Of a stretch of 64,000 bases of DNA, positions 7,986 to 16,014 are shown piece by piece. Below the pieces are notes generated by a model. The model had not been told where the DNA came from and did not search any database. It saw only the letters and a list, made by a program, of their open reading frames with translations. The stretch is from the NCBI RefSeq assembly GCF_007096885.1, contig NZ_VJNO01000019.1, positions 60,789-124,788 of the forward strand, in the 5' to 3' direction. Origin of the DNA: Streptomyces sp. 130 (lineage in GTDB: Bacteria; Actinomycetota; Actinomycetes; Streptomycetales; Streptomycetaceae). Made by a program: the position numbers and the translations under genes. Numbering within the stretch: position 1 is the stretch's first letter; each line of letters starts with the position of its first letter.

Positions 7986-9307
7986 ACCGGCGCCCCCTCC
8001 CCCACGACCCGGAAGTTGGAGCGTTTCCAGCTCTTCTGGGAGCCGCCGCTCTTCGTGGTCGCCGGCAGCCGGTTGACGAAGCGGACCTCGTCCCAGTGGA
8101 AGCCCAGGCGCCGGCTGGTGCGCTGCTGGATGAGGGCGTCGCGCCCGGCCTCGGCGTCCCGGTCGGTGCCCGGTTCGCGTTCCAGCAGCAGCCGGGCCCA
8201 GCTCCCGTCCTCGACGGTCTCGATCAGGTAGCCCATGACGCCGCTGTCCGCGTACACCACACCCTCCAGGTCGCGGGTGCGCACCCGGCTGCCCTTGATC
8301 CGGGTGCCGTCGCTGTCCCGGCCGTGCACGGTCACCACCGGGGCGTCGTCGCCGCACGGGCAGTCGCCCGTCAGCGAGACCTCGTCGCCCATGTCCAGGC
8401 GGAGCAGGGGGCGGGCGTCGTTGTTGAGCGGGGTGACGACGAGCCTGCCGTCGCGGCCGGCCTCGGCGGGCCGGACGGTGTCGCCGTCGGCGATCTCGAA
8501 GTAGTTGGCGCCGCGCAGCAGGTGCAGCCGGTCCTCGGCGCAGCAGGCGGCCAGCGTGCCGCTCTCGGTGCTGCCGTAGCTGGCGTCGTAGGCGCGGGCC
8601 TGCCACCAGCGGCCGGTCATGGCGCGCAGTTCGGGGGTGCTCACCTCGCCGAGCAGCATGAGCAGGTCGACACCGGCGGACAGCTTCGCCAGCAGTCCCC
8701 GCCGTTTCAGCACCTGGGTGAGTTCCAGGAGCACGCCCGGCGCCACGAACAGGGTCGTGGGCCGGAACACCTCCCACAGCCCGACGATGCGGTCCCAGTC
8801 GGAGATGCCGGTGGTGTAGGGGTAGGCCTTGACGTGCGGGACTTCGAGGAACTCGCAGACCCCGACCATCAGGTCGGCCACCGGCACGATGTCCGAGGGC
8901 AGCAGGATCAGCGCCCGGTGGCCGCGGTCCGCCAGCATCGGCCGCCACGCCTCGGCCACCGACACGGTGTTGGCGATCATGTCCAGGGCGGTACGGGGCG
9001 TGGGAGTGGGCACCCCGGTGGTCCCCGTGGTCTGGTAGTACTTCAGGCCCGCGTCGACCGGCACCCGCAGATAGGACAGGGGCCGGGCCTTGAGCGTGTC
9101 CTTGGAGGTGACGGGCAGGTCACGGAAGGCGCCCGCCGAGTACGGGCCGAGGGCGGCGTAGGCGGGCGTCCGCCGGGCGCGCTCCCAGACCTCGGCCAGC
9201 TTGGCGGCGTAGTGGGCGTCGGCGGCGCCGGGACCGCGGCGGGCGGCGGTGACCTCCCGCTGGATCCGCTCCATGAAGTCGAGGCCGCTTCGGGTGTGTA
9301 TCTTCAC
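7982..9307 (-). CDS. LuxE/PaaK-like acyl-adenylating enzyme
   Basis: A 441-residue phenylacetate-CoA-ligase-type enzyme. The ATP loop TTGTTG is at about residues 93-98, YGSTESG follows in the core, and a GDCPCGDD segment matches the CxCG turn of PaaK-type ligases. The GTG start overlaps the stop of the LuxC-like gene (GTGA). The reductase-ligase gene pair mirrors LuxC/LuxE and EhpG/EhpF systems, in which the ligase adenylates a carboxylate and passes the acyl group to the reductase. The acid activated here is unknown; the DAHP synthase in the same operon hints at an aromatic acid. Confidence 0.83.
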   Translation of the reverse strand: MKIHTRSGLDFMERIQREVTAARRGPGAADAHYAAKLAEVWERARRTPAYAALGPYSAGAFRDLPVTSKDTLKARPLSYLRVPVDAGLKYYQTTGTTGVPTPTPRTALDMIANTVSVAEAWRPMLADRGHRALILLPSDIVPVADLMVGVCEFLEVPHVKAYPYTTGISDWDRIVGLWEVFRPTTLFVAPGVLLELTQVLKRRGLLAKLSAGVDLLMLLGEVSTPELRAMTGRWWQARAYDASYGSTESGTLAACCAEDRLHLLRGANYFEIADGDTVRPAEAGRDGRLVVTPLNNDARPLLRLDMGDEVSLTGDCPCGDDAPVVTVHGRDSDGTRIKGSRVRTRDLEGVVYADSGVMGYLIETVEDGSWARLLLEREPGTDRDAEAGRDALIQQRTSRRLGFHWDEVRFVNRLPATTKSGGSQKSWKRSNFRVVGEGAPV

Positions 9308-10698
9308 GTGTCACTCCTCTTCTCGTCGGCGCGGGCCAGGCCCTTGGCGCGCATCAGGAACTCCCCGAGGAAGCCGTCGTGCGGTACGTCGGGGTGGGTC
9401 CAGGAGGTCGGCCGGCCCCGGTAGACGTTGGAGACCGAGGGATTGCCGAGGGCCTGGTCGAGCAGGGCCGGCTCGGCGGTGTGCAGGGAGAGCACCAGGG
9501 AGTCGTCGAGGCTGTCGGTGGCGGCGCGGTCGAAGGGCGCCACCCATACGCAGGGGAAGGGCAGTTCCAGGCCCAGCAGGGGGTGGCGGGCGGCGGGCAG
9601 CTCGACGACCGCGGGGGTGACGGCCGACAGGGTGCCCGGCCCGCCGAGCGGGTGCGCCCGGGGTGCCAGCCGGACCGCGGCACCCGCGTCCGCCGCCCGC
9701 TGGAGGACCGTGACCGCCAGGTGTTCGGCCTGCTCGAGCGGCAGGCAGGGCAGGACGGCGTCGTCGTCCTCGGGCGGCGCGGGCCGTACGCCGGCGAGCT
9801 CGGCGGCGAGCGCTCCGGCGAACTCCGTGGCGTCGCGTTCGACCAGGACGCCGGTGGTGGCGGTGCACGCGGTGCCCGCGTGGTACAGGGCGCCGGTACG
9901 GGCGAGTTCGAGTCCGGCGGCGCGGTCGGCGTCGGAGGCGACGACCAGCTTGGAGCGGCCGGGGCCCTGGACGCGTACGTCGGCGCGGTGGCGGTACCGG
10001 TCCACGACGGCCTGGCCGCCGTAGACCACGGCGCGGTCGGCACGGTCGACGAGCAGGTCCGCCGTGGCGTGCTCGCACGGCACCAGGACGAGCCGGTCGT
10101 CGGGCAGGCCCGCCCGGCGCAGGGCCAGCACCAGCCGCAGGGGGGTGAGCGGGTCGCGCTGGGAGGGACGGACGGCGACCCGGTAGCCCAGCGCGAGCGC
10201 CTCGGGCCACAGGGCGTGCACACCGGGGCTGTTGCCCGCCGCCTGTACGGCGAGGACGTCACCGGCGCGGCACCAGGCGGCACCTGCGGGCGGCGCGTCG
10301 GCGGCCGGGGTGCCGGGCGGTGAGCAGCCCCGGGGGCGCGCCGCGTCCGGTGCGCGGGACGCGTCGCGCAGGGCCGCCGCGATCATCCGGTCGCACTCCC
10401 GTACGACCGTGATGGGGGTGCCGGTCAGCCGGGCCACGCGCTGTTCGTGGGCGGCGAGGTCGTCGCCCAGGACGTCCTGGTGCTCGAAGACGTCGGCGGC
10501 CTTGGCGAGCACGGCCGTCGTCTCCGCGGCGGGCGGCGGGGCGCTGCCGCGCAGCCGGTCGGTCCAGTCGGCGGCGACCAGGCCCGGGACCAGGGCAAGC
10601 TCCAGCGCGGGGATGCCCGAGGCGTCGGTCACCGTGCCGCGCTTCCTGGTGCGGTAGGGACCGGACGGTCCCAGGGCGGGGATGTCCAGCACACTCAT
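9304..10698 (-). CDS. LuxC/EhpG-like acyl reductase (aldehyde dehydrogenase superfamily)
   Basis: A 464-residue NAD(P)-dependent enzyme of the LuxC branch of the aldehyde dehydrogenase superfamily, which reduces an activated acyl group to the aldehyde. The nucleophile is probably Cys at about residue 278 (AGTACTATTG). AAGNSPGVHALWPEAL at about 153-168 is the cofactor-binding region typical of the branch. The ATG has a strong GGAGG upstream. It overlaps the LuxE/PaaK-like gene by 4 bp, so the two likely form one carboxylate-reductase unit that ends with an aldehyde for the dehydrogenase at the window edge. Confidence 0.82.
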   Translation of the reverse strand: MSVLDIPALGPSGPYRTRKRGTVTDASGIPALELALVPGLVAADWTDRLRGSAPPPAAETTAVLAKAADVFEHQDVLGDDLAAHEQRVARLTGTPITVVRECDRMIAAALRDASRAPDAARPRGCSPPGTPAADAPPAGAAWCRAGDVLAVQAAGNSPGVHALWPEALALGYRVAVRPSQRDPLTPLRLVLALRRAGLPDDRLVLVPCEHATADLLVDRADRAVVYGGQAVVDRYRHRADVRVQGPGRSKLVVASDADRAAGLELARTGALYHAGTACTATTGVLVERDATEFAGALAAELAGVRPAPPEDDDAVLPCLPLEQAEHLAVTVLQRAADAGAAVRLAPRAHPLGGPGTLSAVTPAVVELPAARHPLLGLELPFPCVWVAPFDRAATDSLDDSLVLSLHTAEPALLDQALGNPSVSNVYRGRPTSWTHPDVPHDGFLGEFLMRAKGLARADEKRSDT

Positions 10699-10716
10699 TC
10701 CTGTTCCTCCCTCCGG

Positions 10717-11841
10717 TCAGCGGGCCGCGGCAGGCGCGGTGTGGCGGCGGCTGCGGGCGGCGGCGGCGAGGTCGGCCAGGACGTCGACGGTGGCGTCCCA
10801 GCCCATGCAGGCGTCGGTGACGCTCTGCCCGAACACCGGCTCGCCGGGGCCGAGATCCTGGCGGCCGGGGACGAGGAAGCCCTCCAGCATCACCCCGCGC
10901 ACATCCGTGTCACCGGCCGCGACCCGGGCGCCTATCTCGCGGGCGACCTGGGCCTGCCGTTCGTGGTCCTTGCCGCTGTTGCCGTGGCTGGCGTCGATGA
11001 CGAGGCCGGTCGGCAGCCCGGCGGCGGCCAGCAGGGCCACCGCCGCGCGCACGTCGCCGGGGCGGTAGTTGGGCCGGCCCGCGCCGCCGCGCAGCACCAC
11101 GTGGCAGTCCGGGTTGCCACTGGTGCGCAGCGTGCCGGGGCGGCCGTCCGGGTCCAGGCCCAGGTAGGCGTGGGGCGCGGCCGCGCACCGCACGGCGTCG
11201 ACCGCGACGCCCACGGAGCCGGCGCTGCCGTTCTTCATGCCCACGGGCATGGGCAGGCCGCTGGCCAGTTGCCGGTGGACCTGGCTCTCCACGGTGCGGG
11301 CGCCGATGGCTCCCCAGGAGATCAGGTCGGCCAGGTACGCCGGGGCGGCCGGGCTGAGCCACTCGGTGGCGATGGGCAGCCCCTGCTCGGCGACGGCCAG
11401 CATCAGGGACCGGGCGGTACGCAGGCCCCGGTCGAAGTCGTGGCTGCCGTCCAGGGCCGGGTCGGGGAGCAGCCCGGTCCAGCCGACGGTGGTGCGGGGC
11501 TTCTCGACGTACACCCGCATGACGACGGCGAGGTCGTCGGCGAACCGGTCGGCCTGGGCGCGCAGCGCGGCGGCGTAGGCGAGCCCGGCTTCGACGTCGT
11601 GGATGGAGCAGGGGCCGACCAGCACGAGCAGGCGGTCGTCCTCCTCGCGCAGGACGCGCCGGACGAGGGCGCGGCCGGTGTGCACCGACCGGGCGGCGGC
11701 CGGGGAGAGCGGGAGCGCGCGCAGAAGTTCGGCGGGGGTGCATGTGGCGTACGACCGGTGGCGGCCGCCTATGCCCCCGGGCGGGACGTGCTCGGTACGT
11801 GCATCGGGTCGTCGCTCGGTCGGCAGGTGCAGACTCTGCAT
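10717..11841 (-). CDS. Type I 3-deoxy-7-phosphoheptulonate (DAHP) synthase
   Basis: A 374-residue AroF/G/H-type enzyme joining phosphoenolpyruvate and erythrose 4-phosphate, the entry step of the shikimate pathway. Seen motifs are LVGPCSIHD at about 74-82, EKPRTTVGW with the substrate-binding KPRT, ATEWLSP, GMKNGS, and the metal-binding DASHGN. Streptomyces primary metabolism normally relies on a type II DAHP synthase, and type I copies are commonly found in aromatic natural-product clusters to raise shikimate flux. It is the first gene of the minus-strand operon, 18 bp before the LuxC-like gene, with operator B about 190 bp upstream. Confidence 0.93.
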   Translation of the reverse strand: MQSLHLPTERRPDARTEHVPPGGIGGRHRSYATCTPAELLRALPLSPAAARSVHTGRALVRRVLREEDDRLLVLVGPCSIHDVEAGLAYAAALRAQADRFADDLAVVMRVYVEKPRTTVGWTGLLPDPALDGSHDFDRGLRTARSLMLAVAEQGLPIATEWLSPAAPAYLADLISWGAIGARTVESQVHRQLASGLPMPVGMKNGSAGSVGVAVDAVRCAAAPHAYLGLDPDGRPGTLRTSGNPDCHVVLRGGAGRPNYRPGDVRAAVALLAAAGLPTGLVIDASHGNSGKDHERQAQVAREIGARVAAGDTDVRGVMLEGFLVPGRQDLGPGEPVFGQSVTDACMGWDATVDVLADLAAAARSRRHTAPAAAR

Positions 11842-12299
11842 CGTTCCTCAATCCGTTCCGGTCGGCGCGGGCGTGCGCCGACGGCGCATCATGCGGGCGG
11901 CCCTCGAAGGCCACGGGCAGTTCCGCACGGCCGGCCGCCGGCCGGGATACGGGGAATTCCGGTGCGGGGCGGCAGTGCGTCGGGCACATGCCTCACGTTG
12001 CCGCAGCGGCGGGCGCGACCGCCAGCGATGCCCGGTGCAGCAAGCTGTCCTGCACCTAGCTGCACGCCGCTCGGCAAGGATGAACGGCACGGCCGGCACG
12101 GCCGGTTCAGCACCGCGACCTCCGGCGGGCAGGCCGGGGCGGGTGCGGCGCGCGTCGGCCCGGCGCGCGGGCCGAGAGCGGACCGGCACCACCTGACATG
12201 CGGTCGGACACGCCGGTACCGGGTCGGCGAGCGCTCAGCCCCACCCGCACGGGGCCAGGGGCCGTGTTTGGATTCGGCTCACTGACGTGGCGGCTGGTC
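11842..12299. other. Cluster-boundary intergenic region
   Basis: About 460 bp between the DAHP synthase start and the IS remnant. I see no convincing gene. It holds operator B and presumably the promoter of the long biosynthetic operon; no clear -35/-10 pair was recognised. Confidence 0.6.
12032..12068. promoter_or_regulatory. Operator-like inverted repeat B upstream of the DAHP synthase operon
   Basis: GTGCAGC at 12035-12041 and GCTGCAC at 12059-12065 form the arms, with the same centre spacing as element A, and the internal CTGCAC repeats again 10 bp apart. Across the first 34 positions A and B differ at five. It lies 191-227 bp upstream of the first gene of the operon. Confidence 0.7.
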
Positions 12300-12690
12300 C
12301 GGTGGGCGGCGGAGTCCTGCGTGTGTGGGTCGGACGATCCGGTGCCTGATGACCTGTAGGATCGGGTCGCTCCGCTGCTCCCGCCTGGTGGGCCGGCCCG
12401 TCACCGGTCACGGCGGCTGTTCGCCGGCCGCGGCGACGAAAAGCTCCGGCGGCGGCGCCTCCGCGCTCGCGGCGTCACGCCGAAGATCGCCCGCAGGGGC
12501 ACCGCCCAGGGCACCGCCCCACGGACCAGGCCCCGGCAGGACGAGGTGGGTCGTCGAGCGGTCCTTCGCCTGGCCCCGCCGGTTCGAGCGCCGGCGGTTC
12601 CGCTACGGGATACGAGCCGGCCTCCGTCTCGGACCGCTCCGACTCGCCTGCCGCCTCACCTGCTCGAGGCGGCTGCGCACTTCATTCCGA
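12300..12690 (+). pseudogene. Degenerate IS5-type transposase remnant
   Basis: The region reads as two pieces of an IS5-family (DDE) transposase in different frames. From about 12342, VPDDL-stop-DRVAPLLPP matches the typical N-terminus and is broken by a TAG. From about 12544, RWVVERSFAWPRRFERRRF and then RLRTSF near 12685 match the conserved C-terminal end that carries the last acidic catalytic residue. Frameshifts, the internal stop and lost middle sequence make it non-functional. No terminal inverted repeats or target duplication could be made out. It marks an old insertion at the edge of the biosynthetic cluster. Confidence 0.75.
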
Positions 12691-12699
12691 AATGACCGG

Positions 12700-13599
12700 T
12701 CAGGCGGCGTCGAGTTCCCGCAGGACGCGTTCGCACAGCTCGTGGGTCTCCAGGGCGTCCCGGGCACTCAGCGGACGGCCCTCGCGCACGGCGTCCAGGA
12801 AGGCCAGCACGGCCTGCTCGATGCCGCGCTGACGGGCCACCGGCACCCAGTCACCGCGCCTGCGCACGCTCGGCTGGCCCTTGTGGTCGATGACCTCGGC
12901 GAGGTTGAGCACCTCGCGCTTGGAGTCCTGGCCGGAGACCTCGAGGCGCTCCTCGGTCGAGCCGCTGAGCCGGTTCATCGCGCCGATCGCGGTGAAGCCG
13001 TCGCCGGAGAGCTGGAGCACGACGTGGTGCAGCAGACCGTCCACGAGCCGGCCGCTGACCACGGTCCGCTGGACGGGGCCGGGCGCCAGGAAGCGCAGGG
13101 TGTCCACGACGTGGATGAAGTCGTCGAACACCATGGTCCGGGGCTCCTCGGGGAGCCCGACCCGGTTCTTCTGCAGGAGGATCAGCTCACGCGGGTGGTC
13201 CGCGCACTGGGCGTAGCCCGGGGCGAGCCGGCGGTTGAAGCCGACGGCGAGGCCGGTGGAGCGCGCCTCGGCGAGCTCGACCAGGCGGGTGGATTCCGCC
13301 AGCGTGTACGCGAGCGGCTTGTCGACGTACGTGGGGACGCCCGCGTCGAGCAGCCGGCCCACGATCTCGGGGTGGGCGGCGGTCGAGGCGTGCACGAACG
13401 CGGCGTCGAGCCCTTGGGCGAGCAGCGAGTCCAGGTCCTGGTGGCACCGGTCCGCCGGGACGCGGTGGGCGGCGGCGACCGCGGCCAGGGTGGCCGGAGT
13501 ACGGGTGTGGAGGTGGAGCTCCACGCCCGGCAGGGCGCCGAGCACCGGCAGGTACGCCTTCCGCGCGATGTCCCCGAGCCCGATGCAGCCGACCTTCAC
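12700..13599 (-). CDS. Gfo/Idh/MocA-family oxidoreductase
   Basis: A 299-residue NAD(P)-dependent oxidoreductase. The N-terminal Rossmann motif GLGDIARKAYLPVL is at about residues 6-19, and YVDKPLAYT (about 92-100) holds the family's conserved catalytic-site Lys-Pro. The C-terminal half has the usual substrate-binding beta-sheet. Members act on sugars, inositols or related alcohols; the substrate is not clear here. It stands alone between the IS remnant and the repeat-containing gap. Confidence 0.85.
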   Translation of the reverse strand: MKVGCIGLGDIARKAYLPVLGALPGVELHLHTRTPATLAAVAAAHRVPADRCHQDLDSLLAQGLDAAFVHASTAAHPEIVGRLLDAGVPTYVDKPLAYTLAESTRLVELAEARSTGLAVGFNRRLAPGYAQCADHPRELILLQKNRVGLPEEPRTMVFDDFIHVVDTLRFLAPGPVQRTVVSGRLVDGLLHHVVLQLSGDGFTAIGAMNRLSGSTEERLEVSGQDSKREVLNLAEVIDHKGQPSVRRRGDWVPVARQRGIEQAVLAFLDAVREGRPLSARDALETHELCERVLRELDAA

Positions 13600-14163
13600 T
13601 GGCGTTCCTCTCGCTGGTCAGCGCCGTGTGCCGGGCGCCTCCTCCGTCGTCCCGGCAGCATACGTGGCGCCCGGGGGCCGCCGGCCGGCGATCCCGTCGA
13701 AGGTGCGCGGGCGGGGACGGGGGCCGCGCGGGGAGACGGTAAACATGCGGAAGTCGCGTGCGGCGACGGCCGGGCCCGGCCCCCGGGAGCTGTCCGACGC
13801 GACGGGCGTGCGGCTGCGCGCGGCGCCGGGGGCGCGACAAGCATCGCGACGCGACGGGCATTGCGACGCGACGGGCATGCGGCTGCGCGCGGCGCCGGGG
13901 GCGCCGATGGCGGCGGCCGGGCCGCCGGGACCGGAACGTCACACGCTGTCCCGAGGCGGCCTGGTTCGAGGGGGCTGATGTAGTCGTGTGCGTTGCCGCC
14001 GCGCGGGATGACCGGTGCGGGAGGGCCGCCTGCCGTCAGCCGACCGGGGCCGGGACACCGGCGCGCCGTTCCGGCGGCGCCGTGCTGACCGGCGTCACTC
14101 GTGCGGGCGGATCGGGGGCGACGGAGGCATGGACCGGGTCACCGGCCCCCCAGAGTTGATCGC
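13600..14163. other. Non-coding region with a 41-bp direct repeat
   Basis: About 560 bp with no credible gene. A 41-bp sequence occurs at 13795-13835 and 13864-13904 with one mismatch (69-bp offset), and a third 15-bp partial copy begins near 13847. The repeat contains GCGCGCGGCGCCGGGGGCGC. Long open frames here are side-effects of the base composition. Confidence 0.65.
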
Positions 14164-14625
14164 GTGCAACGAACGAGAACCGCCGTGAAACTCCTGGTCT
14201 GCCTCACGGTCGCGGCCCTGTCCGGGTGCGTGTCCGTCCAGCCGCGTCCGGCCGCCCCGCCGCGCCCCGGGGTCACCCGCCCGGCCCACGACCTGGCGCC
14301 GCAGACCGCCGGCCCGCCGGTGCACGACACGCTGGAGGCCGTACCGAGGGCGAAGCCGTCCCGCGCGGCCCCGCCGTCCGCAGCGCACAAGCCGTCGCCG
14401 GGGACCCCGGCCGCGCGCCCCGTCGCGCCGCGCCTCCCGCTGCCGCGCCGGCCCGCGCCCGCCCCGGACCCGCCGCTCCCGCGCCGGATCGCCCCGCCCG
14501 CCCCCGCGCCGGTCCTGCCCGCGCCCGGCGGCGGGTCCGGGGTGTGCGACCTCGGCCGGGGCTACGGCCACTGGCCGGCGGGCAGCCCGCAGTCCCGGAT
14601 CTGCGACCGCGCCTACGGGCGGTGA
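14164..14625 (+). CDS. Small proline-rich lipoprotein
   Basis: A 153-residue predicted lipoprotein: a short hydrophobic signal (KLLVCLTVAAL) followed by the lipobox LSGC, so the mature protein would be anchored to the outer face of the membrane by Cys at about residue 20. The middle is a long Pro/Ala-rich linker (about 25-125), probably spanning the wall. The C-terminus has a compact motif CDLGRGYGHW...SPQSRICDRAYG with two cysteines that could form a disulfide. GTG at 14185 is an alternative start. No function is known to me for this family. Confidence 0.65.
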   Translation: MQRTRTAVKLLVCLTVAALSGCVSVQPRPAAPPRPGVTRPAHDLAPQTAGPPVHDTLEAVPRAKPSRAAPPSAAHKPSPGTPAARPVAPRLPLPRRPAPAPDPPLPRRIAPPAPAPVLPAPGGGSGVCDLGRGYGHWPAGSPQSRICDRAYGR

Positions 14626-14650
14626 AGCGACGGCGCGTCGCAGGCGCCGG

Positions 14651-15136
14651 TCACCACTCGCGCAGCCGCCGCTCCAGCCGGCCGATAGCCGCCCGGACGC
14701 CTCCCCCGTACCCGTCGTCCGTGCCGTCGTCCGCCAGCACCGCCGAGGCCGCCCGGGCCCGCTCCAGGTGGTCCCGGGCGGCAGCCGGGCGCTGGAGCTT
14801 CACGTAATCGGCCGCGAGGTTGAGGTGCAACGACGGGTAGAAGGCGCGCAGGACGAGCGCGTCCCGGTCTCCCGCCAGACGTTCGTCGGACAGGCCCCGG
14901 GCCGCGGTCAGCGCGCGCAGGTCCCACGCCAGCTCGTCGGCCGGATCGTCCTGCGTATCGGCCATGTAGTGCGCCACGGTGCACCGGCGCAGGGCGTCGC
15001 CCTCGTCGCCGATCTCGGACCAGAGCACGGTGAAGCGGTTGCGGGCCTCCTCCCGGTCGCCTCCGTGCAGCAGCATGACCGCCTGGCCGATCCTGGTCAT
15101 GAAGACGTCCTCCGACGCCTCCCGCTGCTCCGTCAC
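14651..15136 (-). CDS. TPR-like helical protein of unknown function
   Basis: A 161-residue, mostly helical, soluble protein with paired helices that resemble tetratricopeptide units (AVMLLHGGDREEARNRF; LHLNLAADYVKLQRPAAARDHLERA). The GTG at 15136 sits 5 nt from GAGGAGG and is the best start; upstream codons are also open. It is convergent with the lipoprotein gene, 25 bp apart. No enzyme motif is seen, so a scaffold or counting-type role is only a guess. Confidence 0.65.
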   Translation of the reverse strand: MTEQREASEDVFMTRIGQAVMLLHGGDREEARNRFTVLWSEIGDEGDALRRCTVAHYMADTQDDPADELAWDLRALTAARGLSDERLAGDRDALVLRAFYPSLHLNLAADYVKLQRPAAARDHLERARAASAVLADDGTDDGYGGGVRAAIGRLERRLREW

Positions 15137-15230
15137 CACGGCCTCCTCGCGCCCGTCCGCCCGCACCCGGCGGTCCGGCTTCCGACGCTAGCCGCCGGGA
15201 CGGGTGGACGCGTGGAGGCTCGGGCGCCAC

Positions 15231-15914
15231 TCAGCCCAGGTCGGGGATGCGCCAGTCGATGGGCTGGTGGCCCTGCCGGGCGATGGCCTCGTTTATCTGG
15301 GTGAAGGGGCGGGAGCCGAAGAACTTCTTCGCCGACAGCGGCGAGGGGTGCGCGCCCTTCACCACCACATGGCGCTCGGTGTCGATCAGGGGGAGCTTCT
15401 TCTGCGCGTAGTTGCCCCAGAGGACGAAGACCGCCGGGTCGGGGCGGGCGGCGACGGCCCGGATCACGGCGTCGGTGACCTTCTCCCAGCCCTTGCCCTT
15501 GTGCGAGTTGGCCTCGCCGGCCCGGACGGTGAGCACGGCGTTGAGCAGCAGGACGCCCTGCTCGGCCCACGGCATCAGATAGCCGTTGTCCGGGACGGGC
15601 AGGCCCAGCTCCTCCTTCATCTCCTTGTAGATGTTGCGCAGTGAGGGCGGGGTCTTCACGCCGGGCCGCACGGAGAAGCACAGACCGTGGCCCTGGCCCT
15701 CGCCGTGATAGGGGTCCTGGCCGAGGACCAGGACCTTCACCTTGTCGTACGGGGTCGCTTCGAGGGCCGCGAACACCTGCTCCCGGGGCGGGTAGACCGG
15801 TCCGGCGGAGCGCTCCTCCTCGACGAACTCGGTGAGCTCCTTGAAGTACGGCTTCTGCAGCTCTTCGCCGAGGACGCCGCGCCAGGACTCGGGCAGCAGG
15901 TCGGTGTCGGTCAC
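15231..15914 (-). CDS. ung: Uracil-DNA glycosylase
   Basis: A 227-residue family 1 uracil-DNA glycosylase that removes uracil from DNA to start base-excision repair. The catalytic-water motif GQDPYH is at about residues 65-70, the uracil-binding LLLNAVLTVR segment follows, and the DNA-intercalation loop HPSPLS is at about 187-192. Length and motif order match the family fully. It stands as a single gene. Confidence 0.96.
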   Translation of the reverse strand: MTDTDLLPESWRGVLGEELQKPYFKELTEFVEEERSAGPVYPPREQVFAALEATPYDKVKVLVLGQDPYHGEGQGHGLCFSVRPGVKTPPSLRNIYKEMKEELGLPVPDNGYLMPWAEQGVLLLNAVLTVRAGEANSHKGKGWEKVTDAVIRAVAARPDPAVFVLWGNYAQKKLPLIDTERHVVVKGAHPSPLSAKKFFGSRPFTQINEAIARQGHQPIDWRIPDLG

Positions 15915-15977
15915 GTGAACAACCTCCGGTAAGCAATCCGTTCTTGCTCCCAGAACCTACCGGGCGGCACTGACAAC

Positions 15978-15995
15978 GCGGTCCGGGCGGACCGC
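15978..15995 (-). terminator. Hairpin after the solute-binding lipoprotein gene
   Basis: GCGGTCC-GGGC-GGACCGC, a perfect 7-bp stem 20 bp beyond the lipoprotein stop on the minus strand. There is no T-run, as is usual for Streptomyces terminators. Confidence 0.45.
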
Positions 15996-16014
15996 CGGGC
16001 CCGCCCGCTGGGCG

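Noticed and set aside
13795..13904. CRISPR-like array
   Set aside because: Only two full copies with a 28-bp gap that itself contains a partial repeat, and no cas genes.
12325..13983. A 552-codon plus-strand frame
   Set aside because: Only its first part is meaningful, as the IS5 remnant. The rest is antisense to the MocA-type gene.
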